Origin: Zizania palustris
Taxonomy: Eukaryota; Streptophyta; Magnoliopsida; Poales; Poaceae
Length of the DNA stretch: 64,000 nt
Assembly (NCBI GenBank): GCA_019279435.1
Contig: JAAALK010000286.1
Span: 45,901,457 to 45,965,456 of the forward strand
Direction of reading: 5' to 3'
Positions 22,168 through 32,950 of this stretch are shown here, piece by piece. The stretch's first letter is position 1. Each line of letters starts with the position of its first letter. The notes below the pieces were generated by a model. It saw only the letters and a program-made list of their open reading frames with translations, did not search any database and had not been told where the DNA came from. Both the position numbers and the translations under genes were made by a program.

Positions 22168-23405
22168 AACGAATGTTAGTGTGCATTGAGTTCTTGCAGC
22201 AACTTTCCAAGTTCTAACTTGGACACACATTCATCTCCATCGCCTTGGTGTGATCCTACCATGGTTAGTGAAAACACAAAACACAAACAAGCTCACAAGT
22301 GCGTTAGTTTCCTATGAACTACTAGGATGTGGAGTCGCTCACACTCAAGCGTTTCACCAAGTTCTTGTAAGGTTCTTACCAATCATAGCAGGTGGCACAA
22401 CCAGTTAGTTTGGGGATGATACTGTTGAAGTCGTGAGTATAGCGATTGCCAGGCAGGAAATTGTATTGTTCAGAAGGTAAGTATGTGGAGCTATAGGAAG
22501 GCCAAATATTTGAGTGGAACACAATTCAATAACGGATAGTAATGCTGAATAAATGTTCAAACTATTAGTCCTAATTGCTGGTCTACTCGTGTTCTAAGAA
22601 CAGTAGTGACACAAGAAGGAATCAAGGATGAACAAGATGAATTGCAAGGACAGTGTCAACACGACACCAGCAACACTATGAAACAAACAGTGCAGGGCCT
22701 TCGGTATTGCCTCTTTTTTCTCCTTTTTTGTCTTCTTTTTTCTCTCTTTTTTCTCTCTTTTTTGTAACCAATTACCAAGTGCTAAGTAGCAACAATATGC
22801 CCCAATATTAAGCACATCACCAAGTTTTGGCTCAAACCGATGGAAGATGATATCGGTACAGGAAACCCTAAATAACCGGTCCTGAAACTTTGGAGCCCAA
22901 AACGAAGGCCTTCCTAATTTTTTTAATTTTTTTTACAACATCGATACTGATGAAATGAGTATCGCCCAAGCCAACTTTTAGAGATCTACCTGTGGTAAAA
23001 ATTTCAGCTCAATCAGAGTTATGAGCGAAAAGTTATGGCCGTTTCAAAGAGAACCCTTCGAAATCGGATCTGTTCCCCCTAAATTGGATCTGTTGGTTAT
23101 GGCGGAAACAGAAGCGGATGGGGTTCGGTGGGGGGTGGAAAAATTATGCAGCAAAGTAGGGGAATTGTGGTGGAGACACGAACCGATCTAAAACACGAAT
23201 TAACCAGCAATTGAGACACAAACTTGGACACGAATTCAACACTACGGACTCTGAAGGAGAATTATGCAAAACGCTAACAATGTCTCGGACAGGGAATTTT
23301 TTTTTGTTCGGCTTTTCTGTGGACTCTAGGATGAATGCGAAATTGACTCGAACAAGGGAAGACGAACCTACGAACCTGACGGTAAATTTGGGCTATGATA
23401 CCACT
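22168..23405 (-). other. CRM 5' leader and primer-binding site
   Basis: Untranslated leader between the LTR and gag, with no gene. The primer-binding site is at about 23386-23403, where the complement of gggctatgatacca reads TGGTATCATAGCCC, an imperfect initiator tRNA-Met match. Confidence 0.6.
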
Positions 23406-24281
23406 TGATGCGCACGGGTGCCCGATCTTCCGTCAGGGGGTAAACTCGATTGGTGGAGGACTCGACGTTGACGATCCGGCTTCCGATCACCACAGATTCG
23501 AACCCCGTAATCGCTACACCACGGCTCCATTGGTTATCAACCACGCACGAACGCGATTGACCTCGCCAAGAAGGCTTATCTCTGCCTGCGAATCGAGAAC
23601 ACAAGCAAGAACATGGAAACACAATCTCGCAAATAGAAGAGAGATCGATTTCTCAAGTGGGGTTCCGCAATCTGACGAAGTCCGAGTTCAATCTACAAGA
23701 GATTCGAAACTAAGCAAAACTCCGCCCTAATTCCTGGCGGCTGCAGAGTATTAATACCTAGGGTTTGTGGAAAAGTCGAGACTAATGTTGGCCTTAAGGC
23801 CCCAAACAGATACAAGGCCCGACGTGGCCCAAAACTGGTGACGCGGCACTAGATGACCTGTTCGGATGACACAGAACGTTTGGTAATGAACTAGGACTTG
23901 GCACCAGACCCATTGGAAAGATATTTCCGTTATCTTTCCAACGCCTTAAAGAACGCCTCAATCCGCCTACGTACGAGAAAGTTATGCCCATTTTACTGAA
24001 GGGTGCTCCGCTGAATCCGAACCGAAATCAGAGTTTGAAGTGGAATTCGAGTTGGATTGTTGTGCTGCCTCCCCCCTTGTGTTTGATCGAGAAGTGCTTC
24101 TCTCATGTTCCTTAGAGTCAAAATATCATCAATAAGTAGCATCTCATCCGTATCCATATCATTATGTAAAGTAAGAAACGAACGCATCTCATAATTAAGC
24201 TTTCGTGTACGGGAGCGAGTGATTGGTCCAAAAATGATAGAGTGTTGGATGTCTTTATTATTGTTATCGATGTCCTCATCA
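23406..24281 (-). repeat. 5' LTR of CRM element
   Basis: About 876 bp with the same edges as the partner LTR. Over the first 390 bp I count about 25 substitutions between the two LTRs (roughly 6 percent), implying an insertion millions of years old under the usual grass LTR clock. It encodes the GPITRSRTRKLNYEMRSFL tail on the minus strand. Confidence 0.85.
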
Positions 24282-24865
24282 TCTCCACTCACCGGCCTCC
24301 TGCCTTCTCTTGGAAGCCGCACCAATGGTCGGGAAAGCCTCATCGACGCCCATCGAAGCCAGGCGTGGCTCCCCCCTCCCTTCCCTGGCCGCAACGCAGC
24401 AGCAGAGGCTAGCAAGGCTACCGAACTCGGGATGGAGCGTGTGGAGTGGTGCAGTGCTGGACTGGAACAAGAACACATGAGGGGGGCAGCAGGAGTTCAA
24501 AGGTTACCTCTTGGTTGTCCTTGTCCATGCTCAAGAGATTAGTAATTAATGTAGTGGATTTTGATTTCACTTATCTCCTCCATTTGGTGATGTATTTCTT
24601 AACAGAGATTATGATCAGTGCGATCAGTTCATTGCGATGCATTGGAGTGATATCTTGAAGTTGATCTGGAACTTGAAAATCCATTCCTTCGTTATAAATT
24701 ATGTTAAAGGCCACACTGGTTATACACAACACTTCTCAACCATGGATTAATTCATAGGAACTATGAACAACTTGATTAGTTGAACTACATTCAAATTGGA
24801 GAGTTGCAAGGTTGAGTTTTTGGGCAGGTAAAGGCATATAATCTGTCATCTTAGACTTTCTTAGG
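24282..24865. other. right flank of CRM element, GC-rich then AT-rich
   Basis: 24282-24540 is GC-rich and open on the plus strand (LLPSLGSRTNGRESLIDAHR and onward) without a recognised family. It may be a broken cellular exon or captured fragment. 24541-24865 has nothing recognisable. Confidence 0.35.
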
Positions 24866-25316
24866 AAGTGTTTGGTTTCATGGATTAGTCTGTGTCACAT
24901 CGTATGTTTAGATATCATTTTGAATGACTAAACTTGAATTAATTATAAAAATAATTGTAGAATCGGAGGATTATTCACAAGACAAATTTATTAAGCCTAA
25001 TTAATTCATATTAGCAAATGTTTATTGTAGCATCGCATTGTCAAATCACGGTGTAATTAGGCTATTAGATTCGACTCGCAAATAATCCACTGATTATGAA
25101 TGAGTTTTATAAATAGTCTACATTTAATACTCCAAAATAGTATCTAAACATCCGATGAGACTAAAATTTGGATAATTAGGCTTATTAGATTCGTATCGCG
25201 AATAATCCACTGATTATAAATGAGTTTTGTAAATAGTATATTTTTAATACTTCAAAATAATATATAAACATTCGACATAACGGGACTAAAAGTTTAACTA
25301 GCGGAAAAAACACCCC
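24866..25316. mobile_element. hAT-type grass MITE with internal duplication
   Basis: Starts gtgtttggtttcatggatta and ends agcggaaaaaacacccc. The interior contains the well-known grass MITE phrases 'attaagcctaattaattcat', 'atgtttattgtagcatcgca' and 'tagattcgactcgcaaataat'. The segment around 25057-25155 (aattaggctattagattcg to catccga) is repeated with changes at about 25177-25275. The same family occurs at 34498-34843. Confidence 0.65.
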
Positions 25317-26146
25317 TTTAGTTAACAACACGAGAGTAGTTTCGTTAGATGAGCAACTGAGCAAGGCAATTAATGTGATGTTTTTTGTTTGTTTTCTGCT
25401 ATATGTCGGTTGGTGCATTAACATTGGATTTATTGCAAAGACAGTAGACTGATATGGAGAATTTCTTGTTTGTGTTGTGGTCGATCATTACTGTTGCATG
25501 CACGATTGTTCATTTTAGCAAGAGAAACGTAGCTGCAGGGAGCCAATGAATTCTGTTTTTTTGTAAAAAGCAAAAAAATATAGTACCAATAAATTTTTGG
25601 AACATTGTTTCCTTCTATAAATTTAGTTTTTACATAGTTCATGGCTTAAAGCGGCTTTTCTATAATTGTTTCATGCAAACGGTTTTTAGTTTTCTTACGA
25701 CTAACATCATACGATAATTTTTCACAATTCACAACCCACAATAAATTTTTTTTCATAACCACAACTCAACCAAACATATCAGCAAGCTAAAAATAGCGAC
25801 ATTTGAAACAGATATTTGAGTTTCAACGCAACTGTTGTCTGGACCGTGGAGCCGATTGACAGATAGAACTCCTGATACGATGTGACTTTAAATAAGCTTT
25901 TAAATGGTGTGTGTTTTAAAAAATATAGAAAAACTTATTTTTTAAACTTGTTTTATTAAATTTGTTTCTTTGAACTCTCGTAGAGTTTTTACAAATCTTA
26001 TCTTCAGGTCGGCCGTTCCTGAAACTGAAGCTGCAAGCAGAATTGCAGATACAGCAGCAGCGCCGCTAGTAAAAAAAAAGAAAAAGAAAAAGCGTCTAAT
26101 AAATAGGCAACCCAATCCACAAACTCATCCATCCGTCTAACCAGCC
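25317..26146. other. upstream region of the PPR gene
   Basis: AT-rich. The phrase 'cacaactcaaccaaacatatc' near 25760 looks like a MITE end. A TATA-like ctaataaatagg at about 26095-26106 lies 40-50 bp before the start codon, so it may be 5' leader rather than core promoter. No other gene. Confidence 0.4.
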
Positions 26147-27844
26147 ATGGCCGCCACCGCGCCGGCCTTCCTCTTCCTGTCCCCTCCCGTCGGTAAGTTT
26201 CCCGCGGCCAAGACCAGGACCAAGCCCTGCGCCTCGTCCTCTTCGTCGCCGTCCCTCGCCGACCAGCTGGAGCCCCTCTCTCGCGCGCTCCTGCACGGCA
26301 AGCCCACGCCCACCCAACACGCGCCGGACCCCACCTGGGTAAACCCCTCCAAACCCAAGCCCACCGTGCTCTCCCTCCGCCGCCAACGCCGCCGCGCCCC
26401 CTCATCGCACCCCTCCTCCGCCCCGCTCCAGCCGCTCCTCCGCGACATCCGTGCCCTCCCCGAAGACGCCGACCTTGCCCCTATCCTGGACGCCTTCTTC
26501 CCGCCGGCCTCCCCGCCCTCCTCCTCCGACGCGCTCCTCCTCCTCAACTACCTCCACCCCTCCTGGCGCAAGTCCCTCTCCCTCCTCACCTGGCTCCGCG
26601 CCCTCCCCGATGGCGCCTTCCCCGTCGACACCATCCTCTTCAACGTCGTCCTCAAGTCCCTCCGCGCCGCCCGCCAGTGGCCTCACGCCGAGTGCCTCGC
26701 CCTCGACATGCTCGCTTCCGGCGTCCCCCTCGACAACATCACCTACTCCACCATCATCACCGCCGCCCGCCGCTGCCGCCAGTTCGACAAGGCCGTCGAG
26801 TGGTTCGAGCGAATGTACGCCGCCGACGGCGTACTCCCCGACGAGGTCACCTACTCCGCCGTCCTGGACGTCTACGCGCAGCTCGGCATGAAGGAGGAGG
26901 TCCTCGCGCTCTTCGACCGCGCGCGCGGCAGCGGCTGGAAGCCTGACCACGTCGCCTTCGCCGTCCTCGCCAAGATGTTCGGCGAGGCAGGCGACTACGA
27001 CGGCATACAGTTCGTATTCAGGGAGATGCGCGAGGTCGGCCTCAAGCCCAACATCTTCGTGTACAACGCGCTGCTGGAGGCGCTGGGCAAGACCGGCAAG
27101 CCCGGCCTTGCCCGCAGCCTGTTCGAGGAAATGATTGCCGAAGGCGTCGAACCCAACGCGCGCACGCTCACCGCGGTGGCCAAGATATACGGGAGGGCGC
27201 GCTGGGGCCGCGACGCGCTCAACCTCTGGGAGCAGATGCGGGAGAAGAAGCTGCCCGCCGACAGCATCCTGTGCAACACGCTGTTGAGCATGTGCGCCGA
27301 CGTGGGGCTAGTATCGGAGGCCGAGCAGCTGTTCGGCGAGATGAAGGACCCGGAGCTGAGCGACGTCCCGAAGCCGGACAAGTGGAGCTACACGGCCATG
27401 ATCAACATCTACGGGAGCGACGGGGACGCGGACCGTGCGCTCGAGCTGTTTGCGGAAATGGTGGAGAGCGGGATCGAGCCCAACATCATGAGCTACACCA
27501 TCGTGATCCAGTGCCTGGGGAAGGCAGGGAGGATACGAGACGCGGTGGAGGTGCTCCAGTCCGGGATAGCCAAGGGCCTCAAACCCGACGACCGCCTCTG
27601 CGGCTGCCTGCTCTCCGTCGTCGCACTGAGCAGCGGGGAGGAGACGGAGATGGTGCTCGCCTGCCTGGAAAAGGTGAAGAGAAATCTTGTCAAGCTCATC
27701 AGAATGCTCGGCGATGACGGAGTGGGAACGGATGACCTCAAAGCCGAGCTGAAAGGCGTGCTGAACGCCGCTTCCCCGGAGGTGCGGCGGCCGTACTGCA
27801 ACTGCCTGATCGACATATGCCGCAACCATGGGTTCCCTTCGTGA
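26147..27844 (+). CDS. PPR53: chloroplast PPR-SMR protein, PPR53/SOT1 type (PPR part)
   Basis: An intron-less frame of 565 codons starting MAATAPAFLFLSPPVGKFPA. The Ala/Ser/Arg-rich first ~40 residues look like a chloroplast transit peptide. WVNPSKPKPTVLSLRRQRRR (about 64-83) is a conserved pre-PPR segment. About ten PPR motifs follow from residue 161 to 516 (for example DNITYSTIITAARRC, PDEVTYSAVLDVYAQLG, KPNIFVYNALLEALGKTGKP). PPDR-type KPDDRLCGCLLSVVALSS and ARRPYCNCLIDICRN-like text precede the C terminus. This layout and wording match Arabidopsis SOT1 (At5g46580) and maize PPR53, which bind the 5' region of plastid 23S-4.5S rRNA precursor and ndhA mRNA. The related SVR7/ATP4 is a poorer match. 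The frame stops at 27844, just before the SMR domain, which continues in another frame. Confidence 0.85.
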   Translation: MAATAPAFLFLSPPVGKFPAAKTRTKPCASSSSSPSLADQLEPLSRALLHGKPTPTQHAPDPTWVNPSKPKPTVLSLRRQRRRAPSSHPSSAPLQPLLRDIRALPEDADLAPILDAFFPPASPPSSSDALLLLNYLHPSWRKSLSLLTWLRALPDGAFPVDTILFNVVLKSLRAARQWPHAECLALDMLASGVPLDNITYSTIITAARRCRQFDKAVEWFERMYAADGVLPDEVTYSAVLDVYAQLGMKEEVLALFDRARGSGWKPDHVAFAVLAKMFGEAGDYDGIQFVFREMREVGLKPNIFVYNALLEALGKTGKPGLARSLFEEMIAEGVEPNARTLTAVAKIYGRARWGRDALNLWEQMREKKLPADSILCNTLLSMCADVGLVSEAEQLFGEMKDPELSDVPKPDKWSYTAMINIYGSDGDADRALELFAEMVESGIEPNIMSYTIVIQCLGKAGRIRDAVEVLQSGIAKGLKPDDRLCGCLLSVVALSSGEETEMVLACLEKVKRNLVKLIRMLGDDGVGTDDLKAELKGVLNAASPEVRRPYCNCLIDICRNHGFPS

Positions 27845-28202
27845 GAGGGCAGTGGAGCTCTTCCGCCTCGCCCACCACTACGGCCTGTACTCCAAGATCC
27901 ACACGAAGAAGGAGGAGGAGTGGTCGCTGGACCTGCGGTCGCTGTCGGTGGGCGCGGCCAAGACGGCGTTCGACGAGTGGATGAAGACCATCTCGGAGCA
28001 CGACGCTCTGCCCGAGTCCCTCAGCGTGTACACCGGCTCCAGTACCCACAAGTTCGCGCAGGGTCTGGCCACCGCCTTCGCCGCTCACCTTGAGCAGGTG
28101 GCGGCGCCGTTCCGTCCCAGCGAGTCCCAGCTCGGCAGCTTCATCAGCAGCAGGGATGATGTCGTCTCTTGGTTGAAGAACACGGATCGATCACATGTTT
28201 AG
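27828..28202 (+). CDS. SMR domain of the PPR53/SOT1-type protein, in a shifted frame
   Basis: The frame beginning MGSLRERAVELF overlaps the PPR frame by 17 bp and gives LAHHYGLYSKIHTKKEEEWS, LDLRSLSVGAAKTAFDEWM, then SVYTGSSTHKFAQGLATAFA and SFISSRDDVVSWLKNTD, with a stop at 28202. This is the C-terminal SMR (MutS2-related) domain that in SOT1/PPR53 follows the PPR tract in one chain. In SOT1 this domain has endonuclease activity. The usual LDxH and TGxG motifs read LDLR and TGSS here. It is more likely the displaced end of the upstream protein than an independent gene. A single extra base (or two missing) near 27833-27842 would account for the split. Confidence 0.75.
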   Translation: MGSLRERAVELFRLAHHYGLYSKIHTKKEEEWSLDLRSLSVGAAKTAFDEWMKTISEHDALPESLSVYTGSSTHKFAQGLATAFAAHLEQVAAPFRPSESQLGSFISSRDDVVSWLKNTDRSHV

Positions 28203-28630
28203 CCTTTAGTGAGTGTGACACTAGGACACTGCTATATGCTATAGCGCTATCACTTTGGAAATGAAATTTTGTTTTGTTTTGTATGCAAGTTAAATGAAGG
28301 CATAGGCCGCACGCCTACTAGTACGAGTTTTTTACGGCAATGGCTAGGCCTAAGTTTGATAGTGATGAAGAATACATTTGATGGTAAGATTGGTATCTGG
28401 GTTTTCATTACATTAGAGTCAGCTAAAAGGAGTAGTAGAAATAGACCGGTAGGCACAATAGTTACTAAGGTACCGCCGTTCAAGCAAAGATGTTAATCGT
28501 GATTAACTTGTGAACAAGGTACTGCCCGCTATAAAGGAGAAATGACCAACGGAGGAGCGTGGTACCCAAATATTTATACAGCGGGACAATGCAAAGACCC
28601 ATGTCAGGGATATAATCTTGGGTACCCAAG
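28203..28630 (+). other. 3' flank of the PPR gene
   Basis: T-rich stretches and gaaatgaaattttg phrases consistent with a 3' UTR. Nothing else was recognised. Confidence 0.4.
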
Positions 28631-28964
28631 GCTAGTTTGGTTCCTTAGGACTAAACTTTAGTCCTCTATTTTGATGGCACTTTTAGTCCCTAAAGTACCA
28701 AATAGGTGGACTTAAATTTGTACTAAAGACTTTAATCCTCTAGTCCAAAGAAGTGGACTAGAGTGGACTAAACAACACAAAATATACCTCAACCCAAAGA
28801 AATGGCGCTAGAACAGGGAGAATAGAGGTACTAGTCTAGGGGTAAAAAAGTCTTTGTTGATATGCATTTATCGGACTTTAGTCCTGGAACTAAACAATAT
28901 TTGGACTAATGTTTAGTCTATGAATTAAACTTTAGTCTTTGGACTAAAGGAACCAAACAGAACC
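28631..28964. mobile_element. hAT/Tourist-like MITE, 334 bp
   Basis: Terminal inverted repeats gctagtttggttccttagga (left) and ggttctgtttggttccttta (right, complement). The interior is full of 'actaaactttagtcc' words that recur in inverted orientation. The same word family appears in the MITEs at 37-39 kb. Confidence 0.7.
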
Positions 28965-30159
28965 TAAGTGGTTTTAGCTCCAATTGTACAACGATCGGTT
29001 ACCTCCTGAAGACTGATGTTGAGGGCCCCGAGTCCCTAAAAACCCGCACTCAGAGAGCCATCTCTCAAGTGCCAGTATTCCAACGGTATGCCTTAAAATC
29101 CGGTCTATTATCAATCACCATGAAGGTCATCATCAATTATAACGGTTATTCTTAACAATTATCACCTATTATCTGATTGTTTTCTCAGTCATTAGTGGAA
29201 TAATTTATCATCATTTGTAACCCCGACCCCTCTCATATAAAGGGGTCGAGGGGAGCCTCTACGAGGTGACTCTCTCTTTTTTACCTTCTCTCCCTTTCGA
29301 CATTCGGAAGGGAGAGCGCTTCCCCTTAATCACACACACAGGAGTAGGACTATTTTCTTCCTAGAGGCCTGAACCTGTCTAAACCAAGGTTTCAAATAGC
29401 TGGCTATAGCGGAGGCTATAGGGGCTATAGCCTGTGGACAGGGTTAAAGCTAGGCTAGCTATCGTTTAGCGCTAAGTGATTTCTTCCGCTAATAGCTGTG
29501 ATTAGCCGACTAAATCCGCTAAATAGTGAAATGTTTAGTGCTAGACTGAAATCAAAATGGGATGCGTGAGGGAATTAAAATAGGCCCAAGTTCCAAAGGA
29601 GTATAAATACGTACAAACCTAGCCACTGCTTTTGGTATCCCTCCCTATTCCCTCCTATAAAATAGAGACGGTGGTTGCTGTAGTGCTGCTACTGCTTTTG
29701 GTGCGAACAATGACGGTGGTGGCCGTTGGCTGCAGCGATTGACCACAGAGGTGGCAGCTGCAACCAGAGTTGCTTGAAGATCATGTCCCAGCCGCCGGAG
29801 CAACAACGATCAGGCAAGATTTCTTCTTTGATCATAGGCTTCACAACTACAACAGATTCGCTAAAAAATAAGATGGCATTTATCTAATCCTGGTTTATAC
29901 ATATAGCAGGCATATGGTTTATACTTTATATATATATGTAGTGAGCATAAATGTCAAAGAAATGGATCATAGGCAGAAAAATCTATACTGTTAATTATAT
30001 ATAGGGATTGATAGCTAAAAAACTTATTGTTTGATGATAGATAAAATATGTTAGATAGATAGTGGACAGTGCAGAGATAGTAATTTGAATGTTAGCAAGT
30101 TATGATCAATGTAGTGCAGATTGTATAGATAGCAAATTACATATCAGATTGTTTATTTT

Positions 30160-32690
30160 TTGTTTTCAATTTTTATAGGTGGCATATCAAGTGGTGACTC
30201 TATTTCAGTAACACAAGAACGAGAAGGAGAGTCTACTATAAACTCAGACGACCCTGCATGGGCTCATTGTTCTTGCCCAGGCCTAAAAAAGAAGCATTCA
30301 TTGCAATGCAAGTATTGTGACAAGATGGTCAATGCTGGAATTACTAGAATGAAGTATCATCTTGCGTGCATTGCTGGTTTTAATGTTGCTAAGTGCAAAA
30401 AGGTTCCAACTCTAGTGAAGGAGGAGATGCATGCTTTACTTACAAAGAAGACAAGTGATAAGGAACAAAAAAGAAGGAAAAGCAAAGGGGAAGAAATGAA
30501 ATTGACCTAGATAATTCAGATGGTAGTAGTGAAGAAGATTCTAACAAAGACAATGAAGTTCTTGTGCTAAAGTCGACAAAAGGAACAGGTAGCTCCAATG
30601 CTACAACTATAGCAAGTGGTGGCTCTATTGAGAATTTCTATAAGCCGTGTTCTATAGAAGAGTATATTCACAAGAATAAGACTCAAACGAAGTTGTCAAC
30701 TCAGAAAGAGAAGAGAGGAGGGATAGAGCTTGTGAGTACATATGCCAATTTTTTTATGAAGCTAGCATTCCACACAACATGGTCAACCTTCCAAGCTTTG
30801 CATATATGCTCGAGGCCATTAGAGCCTTTGGTAGAGGATTGATAGGACCTAGTCACTATGAGATGAGTGGACCATTCTTACAGAGAAGGAAACAAAATAT
30901 GTTAGATGGATTCAAAAATCATAAGGAATCATGGCAACTCACTGGTTGCACAATTATGATAGATGCATGGACAGATAAAAAGGGCAGAGGAGTAATGAAT
31001 TTAGTTGTGCACAATGCTTATGGTGTCTTATTCTTGGATTCTGTGGATTGCTTATCTGTCAAGAAAGATGGCAAATATGTCTTTGACCTTGTCGACAAAT
31101 GCATTGAAGACATAGGGAAGAAAAATGTTGTCCAAGTGGTCACTGACAATGCTAGTGTCAATACAGCAGCAGCAAGTCTACTAGCAGCAAAGAGACCATC
31201 TATATTTTGGAATGGATGTGTTGCTCATTGCCTAGATCTTATGTTAGAGGATCTTGGGATGCTTGGACCAGTTGAGCAGCCAGTGCAAAACAAGTGACTA
31301 CATTCCTATATGCTCATACAAGGGTGTTGGACTTGATGAGGAAATTTCTTGGGAAAGACTTGTTCGCTCTGGAGTTACTCGATTTGCTACAGCTTATTTG
31401 AATCTAAAAAGTTTACAAGACAATAAAAAGGATTTAACAAGACTCTTTATATCAGATGAGCTCAATGACTTGGGTTACTTGAAGAAGGCAAAGGGGAAGA
31501 AAGCTAACAAAGTGGTGGGATCTGAATCTTTCTGGAAAAATGTTGACATGGTTGTTAATTTCTTTGAGCCATTGGCTAATGTGCTAAGGAGAATGGACAG
31601 TGATGTGCCATCCATGGGATTCTTACATGGATGTATGCTTGAGGTGAAGAAAGAGATTGCTATGAGGTTTGATAATGATGAGAATAACTTCAAAGTTTCT
31701 TGGGATATCATTGACAAAAGGTGGGATAACAAACTCAAGACTTCACTTCACTTGGCTAGGTACTATTTAAACCCTTATTATTATTACCCAAATAAGTCAG
31801 AGATTGAGCATGATGGATCATTTAGAGCAGTTGTAATCACATGTGTTACAAAGATGATTGATGATGAGGATACACAAGATAATATAATTGAAGATCTTAA
31901 TATATATCAAGAACAACAGGGAACATTTGGACATGACATAGCCACAAGGAAAAGGAGAAACAAAACTTCAATCCAGGTGGATAACTGAATGCAATATAAT
32001 TGATGAATGTCTTCATTTTGATATCATTATTGTTTAACTTCTAACTTGTTCATGTAGCAAAATGGTGACAAAATCATGGCACAAGCACACCAAATCTAAG
32101 AATATTGGCAACAAAGATTCTAAATTTGACATGTAGCTCCTCAGCTTGTGAGAGGAACTGGTCAGTCTTTGAACAAGTAAGAAAAATGTTTGTACTCTCA
32201 TTTTTGATCTAACTTTGTCATGATTTGTTCTTTATTTTTTAATTCATCTATATGTTATTAGGTACACACAAAGAAGCGCAATAGATTACTTCATGACAGG
32301 ATGAGAGATCTTGTATTTGTGAAATTTAACTCCATACTAAAGCTCAAGAAAGAGAAGAAAAGCAGAGATCCTATATTAAAGGATTTCATTGATGTTTTAG
32401 AAGATGACAACAATGAGTTTGTGACTTTTATACCAAATGCGAATGGAGGACAATATACAAATCATGAAGTCGCACAAGTTCAAGGTGGAACATCAATGTC
32501 ACAAAGAACAAGCCAAAAGAAAGCGGCTTGTGTGCCCTACAAAAAAAAGAAAATCAGGAGCTTGCAGTCTCTTATGCGTGATGTTTCAGAGCCTGTAGTC
32601 TCTGCTTCTTCTGAATCAGAGGATAATCAAGATGATAATATTTTAATGCATGTCCAGTCTTCAGATTCTGCTGATTCAGAAGATGAATAG
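30160..32690 (+). pseudogene. hAT transposase (BED zinc finger, DUF659, hAT dimerisation)
   Basis: The first frame has a BED-type zinc finger (WAHCSCPGLKKKHSLQCKYC then RMKYHLACIAG, about 30254-30375). After a frame change near 30500 an acidic linker SDGSSEEDSN-like is read. DUF659 follows in the 30779-31297 frame (LPSFAYMLEAIRAF, GCTIMIDAWTDKKGRGVMN, VVTDNASVNTAA, GCVAHCLDLMLEDL). A further frame gives VTRFATAYLNLKSLQDNKKD and onward (31254-31988). The C-terminal dimerisation domain reads TPNLRILATKILNLTCSSSA then CERNWSVFEQ (to 32176), followed by a GT-AG intron (32177-32261) and VHTKKRNRLLHDRMRDLVFV. At least three frame changes indicate decay, while the termini are still sharp. Confidence 0.85.
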
Positions 32691-32708
32691 ACATATTTGA
32701 ATGCACTG

Positions 32709-32950
32709 CAAACTTCAGATTAAATTTATGTGTTTGATTGATGATGTAATGAAGACATGCAGTTCTGTACTGCATACGTTTATGTGTTGAAAACTTTAGA
32801 TTAAATTTATGTGCTTGATTGATGATGTAATGAAGACATGTAGTTCTGTACTGCATATGTTTATGTGTTGAAAACTTCAGATTAAATTTTCGTGCTTGAT
32901 TGATGATGTAATGAAGACATGTAGTTCTGTACTGCATATGTTTATGTGCT
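32709..32950. repeat. 81-bp tandem repeat, three copies
   Basis: atgatgtaatgaagacatg recurs at 32741, 32822 and 32903, exactly 81 bp apart, with neighbouring text also conserved. It lies at the 3' end of the hAT transposase gene. Confidence 0.9.

Larger units (their letters stand above)
16812..24281 (-). mobile_element. CRM-clade Gypsy (centromeric-retrotransposon type) element, near full length
   Basis: A 7.47-kb element with two LTRs, a primer-binding site, a polypurine tract and gag-protease-RT-RNase H-integrase remains in the Gypsy order, all on the minus strand. The LTR start on the minus strand (TGATAAGAACATCGATAAC or TGATGAGGACATCGATAAC) resembles CRM/CRR LTRs, as do the gag phrase FLGSYDAETYLNWKMTVQQK and the polyprotein tail GPITRSR.RKLNYE.RSFL that runs into the LTR. 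No chromodomain is seen. CRM members often favour centromeres, but some lineages are dispersed. Many stops and frame changes make it non-autonomous. No matching 5-bp duplication was found (left cctct, right tctcc). Confidence 0.8.

Noticed and set aside
26402..26950. Long minus-strand and alternative plus-strand frames across the PPR gene
   Set aside because: They are shadows caused by the extreme GC content at third codon positions. They show no domains, whereas the plus frame shows ordered PPR motifs.
27833..27848. A tiny GT-AG 'intron' (gtgagagggcag) at the PPR frame break
   Set aside because: Twelve bases is far too short for a spliceosomal intron, and removing it does not join the PPR frame to the SMR frame.
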